A stretch of DNA of 40,954 nucleotides from contig JAADJD010000030.1 in assembly GCA_013150955.1 (NCBI GenBank), positions 779 through 41,732 on the forward strand, written 5' to 3'. Shown here piece by piece: positions 8,387 to 17,388 of this stretch; the stretch's first letter is position 1; every line of letters begins with the position of its first letter. Source of the stretch: Calditrichota bacterium. GTDB lineage: Bacteria > Calditrichota > Calditrichia > RBG-13-44-9 > J042. The notes under the pieces were generated by a model, which was given only the letters and a program-made list of their open reading frames with translations, was not told the origin of the DNA and did not search any database. Both the position numbers and the translations under genes were made by a program.

Positions 8387-9187
8387 TTACACCGAATGTT
8401 GGGATCCAGATTCGCTCCAGGCGGTCAGGGCAATCTCCACCACGCGATGGGCCGCCACATCGACCGTATCCACCACCGGCACCGGCCATTGGTGTCCCCG
8501 GAGCGCCAGACTGATTTCGGTGCAGGCCAGCAGCAGCAGTTCAGCGCCCTGCTGAATACTGGCTTGAACCACCTGTTCGATGATGCGTTGGCTTTCAGAT
8601 GTTAAACCAACGCTCTTGATGCCACTGGGCCCATAGATGGCTTCCATCAGTTTGTCCACTTCCGGTTCGGGAATCAGCACCTGGTAACCTTCCGGTTCCA
8701 GATAACGGCGGTAAATACCGGCCTGATAGGTGCCGCGGGTGGCCAGCAACCCAATCCGCTTGACCGTTGAATATCGGGATTTCAGGTAATCGAGCGTTTC
8801 TTCTTCGAAACTCAGGATGGGCAGGTTGCATCGCTGACGCAAGTCATCCAGATAATAATGGGCGGTGTTGCAGATGACCACCAGAAAGTCCGCGCCCGCC
8901 AGTTCCAGTCGGCTGGCCGATTCCATCAGGTAGGGCAGGGGACTTTCCCCCTGTTCCAGAATGGCTTGAGTGCGATCAGGCGTCTGGGGTAGAATGGAAA
9001 TCAGCACCTGCAGATGATCCTGATCCCGCCGGGCTCCGCGGGACACGCTGATCTCAAATATGCGCCGGTAAAAATCCAGCGTACTTTCCGGCCCCATACC
9101 GCCCAGCAAACCCGGAACGGGATGAGGTTTCAGGGGATGTTGTTTTTTACGCGATTGTAAAATGGAAAGAATCGACTCCATGGGCAT
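8387..9187 (-). CDS. Aspartate/glutamate racemase family protein
   Basis: A 266-residue cofactor-independent amino-acid racemase of the Asp/Glu/hydantoin racemase superfamily. Both catalytic cysteines are visible: Cys106 in VICNTAHYY and Cys222 in LLACTEISL. The N-terminal GLLGGMGPEST motif is typical of aspartate racemases, which interconvert L- and D-aspartate, but glutamate or another amino acid remains possible. The ATG at 9187 has a modest GGGGGAA ribosome binding site. The gene is on the same strand as dctQM and upstream of it, but repeat DNA separates them, so a shared operon is uncertain. Confidence 0.9.
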   Translation of the reverse strand: MPMESILSILQSRKKQHPLKPHPVPGLLGGMGPESTLDFYRRIFEISVSRGARRDQDHLQVLISILPQTPDRTQAILEQGESPLPYLMESASRLELAGADFLVVICNTAHYYLDDLRQRCNLPILSFEEETLDYLKSRYSTVKRIGLLATRGTYQAGIYRRYLEPEGYQVLIPEPEVDKLMEAIYGPSGIKSVGLTSESQRIIEQVVQASIQQGAELLLLACTEISLALRGHQWPVPVVDTVDVAAHRVVEIALTAWSESGSQHSV

Positions 9188-9320
9188 TCATTCCCCCAGT
9201 TAATGTTTTCCTGCAGCGATTGGGATTTTGCTCTCTTTTGTATCTTTCTCACAAAAATAGGTTTTAATTTTGTGGAAAACAAAATATTTTTAAGCCTTTC
9301 GGAAAAAGGAGAACCGGGTA

Positions 9321-9983
9321 ATGAACTACCATTTGCAGGTGCAGGAGATCATTGAAATTGGCCGTCGCATGCATCAGGGCGGCTACATTGTAGGAACGGA
9401 AGGTAACATCAGCGTGCGCGTTTCCCCCGATGAAATATTGATCACGGCTTCCGGGAAGCGCAAGGGGGAAATGCAGCCCGAGGATGTAGTCATCGTGGAC
9501 GCAAACGGGCAATTGCGTGCCGGGGATGGACGGGTGTCCACCGAAGTTGCCCTGCACCTGGAAGTCTATCGCCAGCGCAGTGATGTGCAGGCCGTCATCC
9601 ATGCGCATCCCCCGTATTGCATTGCCCTGATGCTGAGCGGGCGAACGCTGGATGTTCCCATTCTCCCGGAAAGTGTTATCCTGCTGGGGAAGGTTCCCCG
9701 TGCGAAATACGCGCGGCCATCGACCCGGCAGGTGCCCGATTCCATCCGTCCATTCATCCGGCAAACGGATGTGGTTTTGCTGGATCGGCATGGAAGTTTA
9801 ACGGTGGGGCAGTCGCTGGAGGAAGCATTCTTGAAACTGGAGGCGCTGGAGCATGCGGCAAAGGTGTACTGGATGGCCCTCCAGGTGGGCGAGGTGACGC
9901 CGTTGCCATGGGAAGAAGTAAAGGCCCTGATGGAATTGCGCCAGTCCACTTACGGAATTCACTGGCCGATCATTGCATTTTGA
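9321..9983 (+). CDS. Class II aldolase/adducin family protein
   Basis: This 220-residue zinc-dependent enzyme belongs to the family that includes L-fuculose-1-phosphate aldolase, ribulose-5-phosphate 4-epimerase and methylthioribulose-1-phosphate dehydratase. The phosphate-binding GTEGNIS segment is at 25-31. The expected catalytic acid is Glu75 (STEVALH), and the zinc ligands would be His94 and His96 in HAHPP and His157 in DRHGSLTVG. The length and the PILPE and HGSLTVG blocks fit the aldolase group, but the substrate cannot be assigned. A good AAAAGGAGAA ribosome binding site precedes the ATG. No sugar kinase or isomerase gene is nearby. Confidence 0.9.
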   Translation: MNYHLQVQEIIEIGRRMHQGGYIVGTEGNISVRVSPDEILITASGKRKGEMQPEDVVIVDANGQLRAGDGRVSTEVALHLEVYRQRSDVQAVIHAHPPYCIALMLSGRTLDVPILPESVILLGKVPRAKYARPSTRQVPDSIRPFIRQTDVVLLDRHGSLTVGQSLEEAFLKLEALEHAAKVYWMALQVGEVTPLPWEEVKALMELRQSTYGIHWPIIAF

Positions 9984-10202
9984 GCGAATTCCGGTGGGAA
10001 CCTTATGGTTGCCAGTGGCGTTAGCGATGCGTGATGCACGGGCCGAATGCAGTCACCGAACGGCGCCATTCCTGTACGAAAGGTGTGCCAGTAAAGCCGC
10101 GAAAATTAATTTTTTATTTGATTAAATTCGCAAATCTGTTAAATTAAGCGGCTTCAAAATCCCGATAGGGAAATATCCTTGATAGAAAGGAGGTATTCAT
10201 GC

Positions 10203-12296
10203 ATGACAGATAATGTAAAACAATCTCAAAAGGAGAAGGATAACGTGGCAGAATCCATGGTAGACAACGAAGCGGTGCTGGAGACAAAAATTCAGCCGGG
10301 ACAGGTCATCAAGCTGGAAGACCTGGAAAAATTAATGGAAGAGGCAGAGCCCAAAGATCCGGAGCTGCTGCAACTTTATGAAAAGAGCTTTGAAAAAATA
10401 AAAGAAGAAGACATTGTTACCGGCGTCATTCTGGAAATTTCCGACACCCACGTGGTGGTTGACGTGGGTTTCAAGAGTGAAGGCATCATCCCTCGAGAAG
10501 AATTCATAGACATTGATGATTTTAAAGTGGGCGATGAAGTGGAGCTGTTCCTGGAAGCCCCGGAAGATCCCGAGGGGAACATCATCGTTTCCCGGCGGAA
10601 GGTATATTTTATGCGTGCCTGGGAACGGCTCATGAAAAAGTATGAAAACGACGAGATCATCGAAGGGCGCATTACCCGGCGTATCAAGGGTGGATTTGTA
10701 GTGGATCTGGGTGGCGTGGACGCCTTTTTGCCCGGCTCGCAGGTGGACGTGAAACCCATCCGCGATTTTGACGCGTTTGTGGGGCAGACCCTTCAGCTGA
10801 AAATTGTGAAAGTGAACGAGCAGCGAAAGAATATTGTGGTGTCCCGCCGGGTGATCATTGAAAAGGAACTGGAAAGCAAACGGGAAGAAATTCTACGCAC
10901 CCTGGAGAAAGGTCAGGTGCGCCGTGGTGTGGTCAAGAACATTACCGACTTCGGCGTGTTCATCGATCTGGGTGGTGTGGATGGGCTGCTGCACATCACC
11001 GATCTGTCCTGGGGACGGGTCAATCATCCCAGCGAGGTGGTCAAGCTGGATCAGGAAATCGATGTGATGATCCTGGATTTCGACGAGAACAAACAGCGCA
11101 TTTCCCTGGGACTCAAGCAGCTGGAACCGCATCCCTGGGATAAGGTGGAAGAACGCTTCCCCATCGGTTCCAAGGTGAAGGGGACGGTGGTCAGCCTGAC
11201 CGATTACGGGGCATTTGTGGAGCTGGACAAGGGCATCGAAGGACTGATTCACGTGTCCGAAATGAGCTGGTCGCAGCATATCAAGAATCCCTCTCAGATC
11301 CTGAAAGTTGGTGACGAAGTGGAAGCCGTGGTGCTGAGTATTGAGCCGGAAGAACGAAAAATTTCGCTGGGACTGAAGCAACTGACGCCGGATCCCTGGG
11401 AGAACATCGAAGAGAAATATCCGGTGGGAAGCAAGCATCGCGGTATTGTGCGGAACCTGACGCCATTTGGAGCTTTTGTGGAACTGGAAGAGGGCGTGGA
11501 TGGACTGGTGCACATTTCGGATCTGTCCTGGACGAAGAAAATCCGCCATCCCAGCGAAGTGGTACGCAAGGGGCAGGAAATCGAAGTGGTCATTCTGGAT
11601 ATTAATAAAGAAGAACGCCGAATTGCCCTGGGCCACAAGCAGGTGGAACCCAATCCCTGGGATACTTTCGAGGATGCCTATAAAGTTGGGACGGAAACCA
11701 CTGGAAAGATCTCTCGCCTGATCGATAAAGGGGTGATTGTTACCCTGCCGCTGGGCGTGGATGCGTTTGTACCCCTGAATCACCTGGGTAAGCCTAACAT
11801 CAAGCGTGCGGCCGATCATTTCAAGGTTGGCGATGAATTGCCGCTGAAGGTGATCGAGTTTGACAAGGAAAACAAACGCATTGTCCTTTCGGTAACCGAA
11901 TATCTCAAAGGCAAAGAGAAGGAAGAAGTGGACGCCTATCTGGCACAGCATTCTCTGGGAGCCACCACCCTGGAGGAACTGGTGGAAACGGTGCCCGAAT
12001 TGCTGGAAGAGGAGCCCGAGAAGGGGAAGGTGAAGAAGACGGTAAAGAAGAAGAGCAAGGATCAGAAGGAGAAAGAGGACGAGGCGGAAGTGGCAGAGGA
12101 AAAGAAAGCTGAACCGGCCCGGGCGACGAAAAAGAGCAAGGCTGAGAAGGAAAAAGCGGCAGCGGATGAGAAGGCGGAGACGGCGGCGGATGCTTCTACG
12201 AAAGCGGAGACGACGGCAGAATCGGATGGTAATGCAAAAGACACTTCTGAAAAAAACGAAGAAAAAGCTGAAGAGAAGGCCAAAGAAAAGTCCTGA
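10203..12296 (+). CDS. rpsA: 30S ribosomal protein S1
   Basis: S1 binds mRNA on the small ribosomal subunit and helps initiate translation. Six S1 (OB-fold) domains can be followed: about residues 70-140, 155-225, 240-310, 325-395, 410-485 and 500-570. Repeated signatures include DFGVFIDLGGVDGLLHITD and DYGAFVELDKGIEGLIHVSE. The tail from about 580 to 697 is a low-complexity Lys/Glu/Ala stretch that is longer than in the 557-residue E. coli protein. I chose ATG 10203 (MTDNVKQ), which follows AAAGGAGG at about 10 nt. An ATG four bases earlier ends after four codons. A strong terminator follows. Confidence 0.96.
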   Translation: MTDNVKQSQKEKDNVAESMVDNEAVLETKIQPGQVIKLEDLEKLMEEAEPKDPELLQLYEKSFEKIKEEDIVTGVILEISDTHVVVDVGFKSEGIIPREEFIDIDDFKVGDEVELFLEAPEDPEGNIIVSRRKVYFMRAWERLMKKYENDEIIEGRITRRIKGGFVVDLGGVDAFLPGSQVDVKPIRDFDAFVGQTLQLKIVKVNEQRKNIVVSRRVIIEKELESKREEILRTLEKGQVRRGVVKNITDFGVFIDLGGVDGLLHITDLSWGRVNHPSEVVKLDQEIDVMILDFDENKQRISLGLKQLEPHPWDKVEERFPIGSKVKGTVVSLTDYGAFVELDKGIEGLIHVSEMSWSQHIKNPSQILKVGDEVEAVVLSIEPEERKISLGLKQLTPDPWENIEEKYPVGSKHRGIVRNLTPFGAFVELEEGVDGLVHISDLSWTKKIRHPSEVVRKGQEIEVVILDINKEERRIALGHKQVEPNPWDTFEDAYKVGTETTGKISRLIDKGVIVTLPLGVDAFVPLNHLGKPNIKRAADHFKVGDELPLKVIEFDKENKRIVLSVTEYLKGKEKEEVDAYLAQHSLGATTLEELVETVPELLEEEPEKGKVKKTVKKKSKDQKEKEDEAEVAEEKKAEPARATKKSKAEKEKAAADEKAETAADASTKAETTAESDGNAKDTSEKNEEKAEEKAKEKS

Positions 12297-12321
12297 TATG
12301 TACCTGGAGTTTCCGATGATG

Positions 12322-12354
12322 AAAAGCCACTCTCCGTGTAGAGTGGCTTTTTTT
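12322..12354 (+). terminator. Intrinsic terminator of rpsA
   Basis: A perfect 12-bp stem (AAAAGCCACTCT pairing with AGAGTGGCTTTT) has a 6-nt loop and continues into a T run. It lies 25 nt after the rpsA stop codon. Confidence 0.92.
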
Positions 12355-12515
12355 GTTGTGTCGTGGGCAGGAGATGCTCACGTTCTTGCCAGGAATGAAG
12401 TTTCGGTGACGGTTGCGACCATTTCATGTGGAGGGAAACAACCCTCTGGCCGATAAGATGGTTGAGGGATCCCGGTGCAAAATTGGGGGTCGATCGCTTT
12501 TTGGGATGAACCAAA

Positions 12516-12740
12516 ATGCAGGAGAACAGGCTGCGGATGAGCCATGCGGGATTGGCAGCGGTGCTCAGTTTTTTAATCCCTGGATTGGGCCAGATTTACA
12601 ATGGCACATTCTTGCGGGGATTATTCTGGTTGATTATTACCCCGGGACTGTGGATCGGGACAGGGGGATTGCTGGGCTGGATTTGTCATTTCATCGCGTC
12701 GTTTACAGCGTACCGATATGCCCGTAAACATAGTTTATGA
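12516..12740 (+). CDS. Small TM2-like membrane protein
   Basis: This 74-residue protein has two hydrophobic helices. The first contains AAVLSFLIPGLGQIYNG, the hallmark of TM2-like small membrane proteins, with the polar GQIYNG turn followed by RGLFWLI. The second helix is GLLGWICHFIASFTAY, ending with a basic tail (RYARKHSL). A second in-frame ATG at 12537 (MSHAGLAAVL) has a GGAG about 12 nt upstream and matches the usual start of such proteins, so the true product may be 67 residues. Function is unknown. A short 5-bp hairpin at 12763-12780 lies after the stop codon. Confidence 0.75.
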   Translation: MQENRLRMSHAGLAAVLSFLIPGLGQIYNGTFLRGLFWLIITPGLWIGTGGLLGWICHFIASFTAYRYARKHSL

Positions 12741-12839
12741 GTCAGGTTTTGGAATCCATGGAACGGGCACCGGAACCCGTCATTTATTTTGCAGGTATTT
12801 TTTGGCGAAGGTTTGAAATAGAAAAGGAGGAACATCCGC

Positions 12840-13853
12840 ATGCGTGCGCTGGTCATTGGTGGCACTCGATTCCTGGGCTATCACATTGTAAAGCGCCTGC
12901 TACAGGAAGGCGTGGAGGTAACCCTTTTTAATCGCGGCAGAACCCCGGATGAATTCGGGGATCAGATAAAGCGTGTTCGTGGCGATCGTAAGGATTACAA
13001 AAAATTTTTTGAAACCTTCCGGCGGGAACGGTTCGATGTGGTTATCGATGTGATTGGCTACGATCCCGAGGACATTGAAGTGGCGTTAAAAACGTTCCGT
13101 GACCATGTGGGCCAGTACATCTTCATCAGCACGGGACAGGTTTACCTGGTGACCCGGGATCAGCGTCAACCGTCCCGGGAAGAAGATTACTATCGTCCGC
13201 TGATGGAATGCCCGCCGGGCGAGGAGAAAGCCTACGAATACGGGGTGAAAAAGCGGGCCTGTGAAGATTTACTGGAAGAGGCCTTCCGTGCCTACAAATT
13301 TCCCTCAGTGCGCTTCCGCTGTCCCATCATTCACGGGCCACGGGATTATACCTTGCGGTTGTACAGCTATCTGATTCGCATTCTGGATGGGCACCCGTTG
13401 ATCATCCCGGAAGGTGGCGATAGCATCATCCGCCATGTGTACGTTCAGGATGTGGTGAATGCGATCATGAACGTGCTGGAAGTGGAGCATACGCGGGGGA
13501 AGGTGTACAATCTGGCATCCGAGGAGGTGCTCCGGCTGTCCGAATTTCTGGAGCTGGCTGCCCGAATGCTGGAAAAATCCCTGACCCTGTACCAGATCCC
13601 GACAAAAATCATGCTGGAGCATGGGGTGACTCCGGAGATTTCCCCATTTAGTGGGCAGTGGGTGTCTTATCTGGATCCAGCGCTGGCGATGGAAGAAATC
13701 AAGTTCAAACCCACGCCGGTGCGCGAGTGGCTTCGCGAGGTCGTGCACTGGTACATCGATGACTATCAGGGGCCGGAACCGGAGAATTATCGTCAGCGGC
13801 GGCAGGAAATAGCTCTGGCCGAATTCTGGAAACGGCTGAAGAAACTGGAATGA
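12840..13853 (+). CDS. NAD-dependent epimerase/dehydratase (extended SDR)
   Basis: A 337-residue Rossmann-fold protein of the extended short-chain dehydrogenase family. The dinucleotide-binding loop is IGGTRFLGYHIVKRL (residues 6-20), with Arg in place of the more common Gly, as in the isoflavone-reductase/CSP41-like subgroup. The catalytic pair is Tyr134 and Lys138 in YGVKK, with Ser97 in FISTGQVY. VRFRCPIIHGPRD follows as the substrate-side loop, and HVYVQDVVNAI is the typical conserved block. It probably acts on a nucleotide sugar, but the substrate cannot be read. AAAAGGAGG precedes the ATG. The next gene starts 137 bp on. Confidence 0.88.
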   Translation: MRALVIGGTRFLGYHIVKRLLQEGVEVTLFNRGRTPDEFGDQIKRVRGDRKDYKKFFETFRRERFDVVIDVIGYDPEDIEVALKTFRDHVGQYIFISTGQVYLVTRDQRQPSREEDYYRPLMECPPGEEKAYEYGVKKRACEDLLEEAFRAYKFPSVRFRCPIIHGPRDYTLRLYSYLIRILDGHPLIIPEGGDSIIRHVYVQDVVNAIMNVLEVEHTRGKVYNLASEEVLRLSEFLELAARMLEKSLTLYQIPTKIMLEHGVTPEISPFSGQWVSYLDPALAMEEIKFKPTPVREWLREVVHWYIDDYQGPEPENYRQRRQEIALAEFWKRLKKLE

Positions 13854-13990
13854 TCGTTACTCGAGGGTAACCATTTGCCTGAATCCGCTGCAGGGACGAA
13901 AAGGTGGAAGCAATGGGACGATCATTTCAGGGGGGTGTGCGGGGCAGGAGAAAAAGCAACACATAGTCTGGAGGTTGGTGAACACCTTCG

Positions 13991-15340
13991 ATGGGTAAGA
14001 AATATCGCTGGTTGCAGAGACATTGGGATCGCTTCCTGATCGGGGGTTATATTTTTCTGATCATTTACACCACACTGGTGCCCTTCCGGTTTGCGAAAGA
14101 TCCGCAATATCTGCTTCGGAAACTCTCCAAAATTGAATGGCGCCTCTATTTTATCCACCAGGGCTTTTACTCTGGAGCAGATATTCTGATTAACGTGCTA
14201 CTATTTGTGCCGCTGGGGTTTTTCCTGGCCCTTCATCGGCAATTTCGTTCGCTTCGGGAATTGCGCCTGCCCGATTTTTTCTGGATCACGCTTCAGGGGA
14301 TGCTGGTCAGCGGGTTTGTGGAAAGCTTGCAGATTTTCACCTACAATCGTCATCCGTCGGCATCGGATCTGTTCAACAATACCCTGGGCACTTTGTTGGG
14401 TGCCCTGTTGTTTTATGCGTGTGCACCGCTGTTGCGAACGCGCATTCGCCCGCAGGTTCTGTCCTGGTTTCAGGGGCGTCCCGATAATGTCATGGCGGCA
14501 TTGCTGGTGGGGATGGTGTTGTTTGTTCAGCTGGCGCCATTTGATTTTGGATTGAACACCCACGTCCTGGCCCGGCAGCTCCGGCGATTTCTGGCCGATC
14601 CCTGGCAGGTGAATCTCTGGTTTCCCTCGGAATTCCTGGTGTTGTTTCTGTTGTATGCCCAGCTGGCGTATTTTTTAATGAGGGGATTGCAGCAGATGGG
14701 GTCGCCATTTCTCATCCGCTTCTGGGCCGGCCTTGCCCTGCTGGCCCTGGCGGTGATCATGGAGCTGATCCAATTCGGGGTTCCCGATCGCCGTCATTCG
14801 GTGCTGGATGTGCTGGCCGGGTGGACAGCCATTGTTTACGCAACGGTGCACCTCCGGGCGAATAATGGCAACACCGTTAACGCTTCGGTGGTGGAGCGGG
14901 ATCGCCCTTTTTTCCGCATGATGGCGCTGGTTTACGTTTTATTAATCGCTTATCATCTTTTCGCCATTCCCCTGATGCACTGGGGAGACGCGAATGCACT
15001 GGAGAACTGGCGCTATTTTGTGGATCCCCTGGCCTGGCTGTTGCGCAAGGATCGCATGATGACCGTCGTGCGCCTGATGGAGGTCGCCACCCTGTTTTTT
15101 CCGCTGGGATTTTTTGCCCGTTACTTTCTGGGAAAACGATTCTCCCGTTTAACGCTTCTGATGGGAGGTGTGGTTTTTGCGCTGATGACGGAGGGGTTAC
15201 AGATTGTCAGTCTACCGCTGGCGGCCCACTGGTCGCAAATCATCGCCGGCGCGCTGGGGATGTGGGCGGGATTGGATTTTGAAGGTTTTTACGAAGAGCT
15301 GTTCCGGACAAAAAATGCTGCCTCCGCTCCAAAGGCCTGA
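13991..15340 (+). CDS. Large VanZ-like membrane protein, apparently duplicated
   Basis: A 449-residue polytopic membrane protein with two or three VanZ-like units. The first (about 20-140) has IYTTLVPFRF, DILINVLLFVPLGFFLAL and SLQIFTYNRHPSASDLFNN, matching the VanZ order of TxxPF, NxxxFxPLG and (R)xxxxxDxxxN blocks. A second (about 175-280) repeats APFDFGLN, MELIQFGVPDRRHSVLDVL. A third, weaker unit follows from about 300 (TLFFPLGFF, EGLQIVSLPLAAHW). VanZ itself raises teicoplanin resistance by an unknown mechanism; most relatives have no known role. GGAGG is 16 nt from the ATG, unusually far, and no better start exists. Confidence 0.8.
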   Translation: MGKKYRWLQRHWDRFLIGGYIFLIIYTTLVPFRFAKDPQYLLRKLSKIEWRLYFIHQGFYSGADILINVLLFVPLGFFLALHRQFRSLRELRLPDFFWITLQGMLVSGFVESLQIFTYNRHPSASDLFNNTLGTLLGALLFYACAPLLRTRIRPQVLSWFQGRPDNVMAALLVGMVLFVQLAPFDFGLNTHVLARQLRRFLADPWQVNLWFPSEFLVLFLLYAQLAYFLMRGLQQMGSPFLIRFWAGLALLALAVIMELIQFGVPDRRHSVLDVLAGWTAIVYATVHLRANNGNTVNASVVERDRPFFRMMALVYVLLIAYHLFAIPLMHWGDANALENWRYFVDPLAWLLRKDRMMTVVRLMEVATLFFPLGFFARYFLGKRFSRLTLLMGGVVFALMTEGLQIVSLPLAAHWSQIIAGALGMWAGLDFEGFYEELFRTKNAASAPKA

Positions 15341-15479
15341 AGCGTGGGGCAATCATTTTCCCGGCCACCCAACAGGCCCCGGAAAGCACCGGAAGGAGTT
15401 TTGCTTAAACAGGGAAATATCGGTATATTTGCATCGTAAGCGGAAATGGAATGCGGAGTGGGTGAGGGTGTGAAAACGG

Positions 15480-16580
15480 ATGAGGAGTACGAATGTGGTC
15501 ACCCGATGGCGTACCTTTAGCATTTTAATTCTTTTTGTGGGGCTAATTTCCTGTCAAACGGGTCTACGAAAGGAGACGCGTCCGCTGGACGATCGCCCGG
15601 CCTTCACGTTTTATTACCAATCCCTGGAAGCATTGAAAGCAGGGGATCTGGAGCGGGCGCTCAGTCAGCTGGATTCGGCCATCCTGTTACGCCCCAATTA
15701 CAGCCAGTTTTATTGCGTCCGTGGACACATCCTGCAAATGTTGAATCGCCCCGATTCGGCCATTGCGGCATTTGAGCAGTGCCTGATTTACAAAAGTTAC
15801 AATCCCGACGTCTGGTTAAAACTGGGAAAACTGTATTTACAACAGGGACATTACGAAAAAGCGGCTTACTTCCTGAAAAAGTGTGTTCCCGAATTTCCGG
15901 ATTCCGTGGCCATATTGTTGAAGCTGGGGAAGGCCCAGGTACTGGCGGGGCATGCGCCGCTTGCCCGCGATGCGCTGGTACGCTATGCCCGCAGGGTTCA
16001 ACCGCCAGATCCTGAGTACTGGAAATGGTGGGGCGTGACTCACTATTTGTTGAAGAACGATGCCGAAGCCATTTCCGCATTGCGCCGGTATACGGACGCG
16101 CATCCGCAGGATGTGGAGGCGTTGCGGTATCTGGGCATGGCCTATTTCCGGGCTGGTAAGTACGATCAGGGCCTGAGTTACCTGAATCGAGTGCTGCAGC
16201 TGCAGCCAGATGATGTTCAGGTCTACGTTTATCGGGCACGCTATTTTATGCACTTCAAGAAGCCGCACGCCGCCAGGGAACAGCTGGAACTGGCCCTGGC
16301 CATCGATAGCACCAGTGTGCCGGTGCTGCTGGAAATGGGGCGATGGTATATCGGGCAGGAACAATTTCAGGATGCCCGAAAGTTTCTGGAAAAGGCCCGT
16401 GAACGGGATCCCGAGAACTGGGAAGTGTACAAGTACCTGGGAATGGTGTTTGAGCAGGAAAATGATTTGGCAACGGCGCTGGAGTATTTTACATTATATC
16501 TGGATCACACAATACAGCGGGATCCAGACATTGAACAGCGAGTGCAGCGCCTTCGGGAAGCGTTGAAAAGGCGGGATTGA
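15480..16580 (+). CDS. TPR-repeat lipoprotein
   Basis: A 366-residue protein with a lipoprotein signal (ILILFVGLISC, lipobox Cys at about 25) and then about eight tetratricopeptide repeats, for example ALSQLDSAILLRPNYSQFY and DVEALRYLGMAYFRAGKYD. It is probably anchored to the periplasmic face of a membrane and serves as a protein-interaction scaffold. The frame opens at ATG 15480, but a GTG at 15495 has a much better ribosome binding site (GAGGAG, 7 nt spacing) and still leaves a complete signal peptide, so the true start may be 15495. It begins a compact run with the unknown secreted protein, dinB and the M1 peptidase. Confidence 0.82.
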   Translation: MRSTNVVTRWRTFSILILFVGLISCQTGLRKETRPLDDRPAFTFYYQSLEALKAGDLERALSQLDSAILLRPNYSQFYCVRGHILQMLNRPDSAIAAFEQCLIYKSYNPDVWLKLGKLYLQQGHYEKAAYFLKKCVPEFPDSVAILLKLGKAQVLAGHAPLARDALVRYARRVQPPDPEYWKWWGVTHYLLKNDAEAISALRRYTDAHPQDVEALRYLGMAYFRAGKYDQGLSYLNRVLQLQPDDVQVYVYRARYFMHFKKPHAAREQLELALAIDSTSVPVLLEMGRWYIGQEQFQDARKFLEKARERDPENWEVYKYLGMVFEQENDLATALEYFTLYLDHTIQRDPDIEQRVQRLREALKRRD

Positions 16581-16698
16581 CCGCGGCAGGCACCAGCGGA
16601 AGGCATTCGACCCGTACGGATGAAAAAGCTGGAATATGCATCGTTGGGGGAGCCGGGGCGCTTTCATGATGGGCAACCGTTTCAAAAAGGAAAAAATT

Positions 16699-17388
16699 AT
16701 GTCCCGATGGATTGGCATCATCACACTTGGCCTGGGATTGATGGGGTTGGGAAATGGGCTCCGGGGGGAGACTATTTCCTTTGGGGAAATTCAATTGCAG
16801 ATTGATCAGCAGCCGCCGCGAATGTACAACATCGTGCAGGCATTATTGTATCGTCAGGTGGATATTAAATACGACACCACGGTGGTCGTGCAAAATGCCG
16901 ACAGTGTAACCTACCTGTTTTACCCCCAGCTCATCCAGGGGCAGCGCATCATTTTGCGGTTGATTGCCCAGTCCAAAACACTGGAGGAAGATTTCTACGA
17001 TCTGTTCATCTTGTTGGGAGACTCCCTTTCGGAGACCATGGTGTTTCGGCAGCAGGACAGCTCCATCTTCATCAAGCACAATGGGTTGCTGGAGACGGTG
17101 CAGAAATACAGCCGCAATTTGAGCGGGGAATTTCGCCTGAAGGAAACGCAGGGCGGACGCAATGTGGTGGGAGATTTTGCCATCGATTTTGATTATCCCA
17201 TAGTGGAAAACGACACCCGGATGCATCGGATTCATCTGGAGGGAAGTTTGCGCGTCCCCACCGGAAAGTTCCGCGAAACCAGCCTGTCCACCGAAACCCA
17301 GCAGGAAGAACGCAAAAAATCCTTTCAGCGAAATCTGGCAGTGGCGATAATTATCACCATCATTATTGTATCAACCATAGGACTGTGA
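16699..17388 (+). CDS. Secreted or membrane-anchored protein of unknown function
   Basis: I do not recognise this 229-residue protein. From ATG 16699, after AAAAGGAA, it has a signal-like N-terminus (SRWIGIITLGLGLMGLG). A mainly beta-looking middle region follows, with patterns such as NADSVTYLFYPQLIQGQRI and HRIHLEGSLRVPTGKFRE, then a basic stretch and a C-terminal hydrophobic helix (LAVAIIITIIIVSTIGL). It would be exported and anchored by its C-terminus, or span twice. The frame is open upstream to 16636, but the better ribosome binding site and the signal peptide favour 16699. Its stop overlaps the dinB start (TGATG), which implies co-translation. Confidence 0.7.
   Translation: MSRWIGIITLGLGLMGLGNGLRGETISFGEIQLQIDQQPPRMYNIVQALLYRQVDIKYDTTVVVQNADSVTYLFYPQLIQGQRIILRLIAQSKTLEEDFYDLFILLGDSLSETMVFRQQDSSIFIKHNGLLETVQKYSRNLSGEFRLKETQGGRNVVGDFAIDFDYPIVENDTRMHRIHLEGSLRVPTGKFRETSLSTETQQEERKKSFQRNLAVAIIITIIIVSTIGL

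Noticed and set aside
10027-10122. 31-codon plus-strand frame before rpsA
   Set aside because: No ribosome binding site and no coding-like composition.
10199-10211. ATG at 10199 as rpsA start
   Set aside because: The frame stops after four codons (TAA); the ATG four bases later continues into S1.
10893-11951. 352-codon open frame antisense to rpsA
   Set aside because: The S1 domains on the plus strand are unmistakable. The antisense product mirrors their repeats and shows no family features.
12763-12780. Hairpin after the small membrane protein as a terminator
   Set aside because: The stem is only 5 bp and there is no proper T run.
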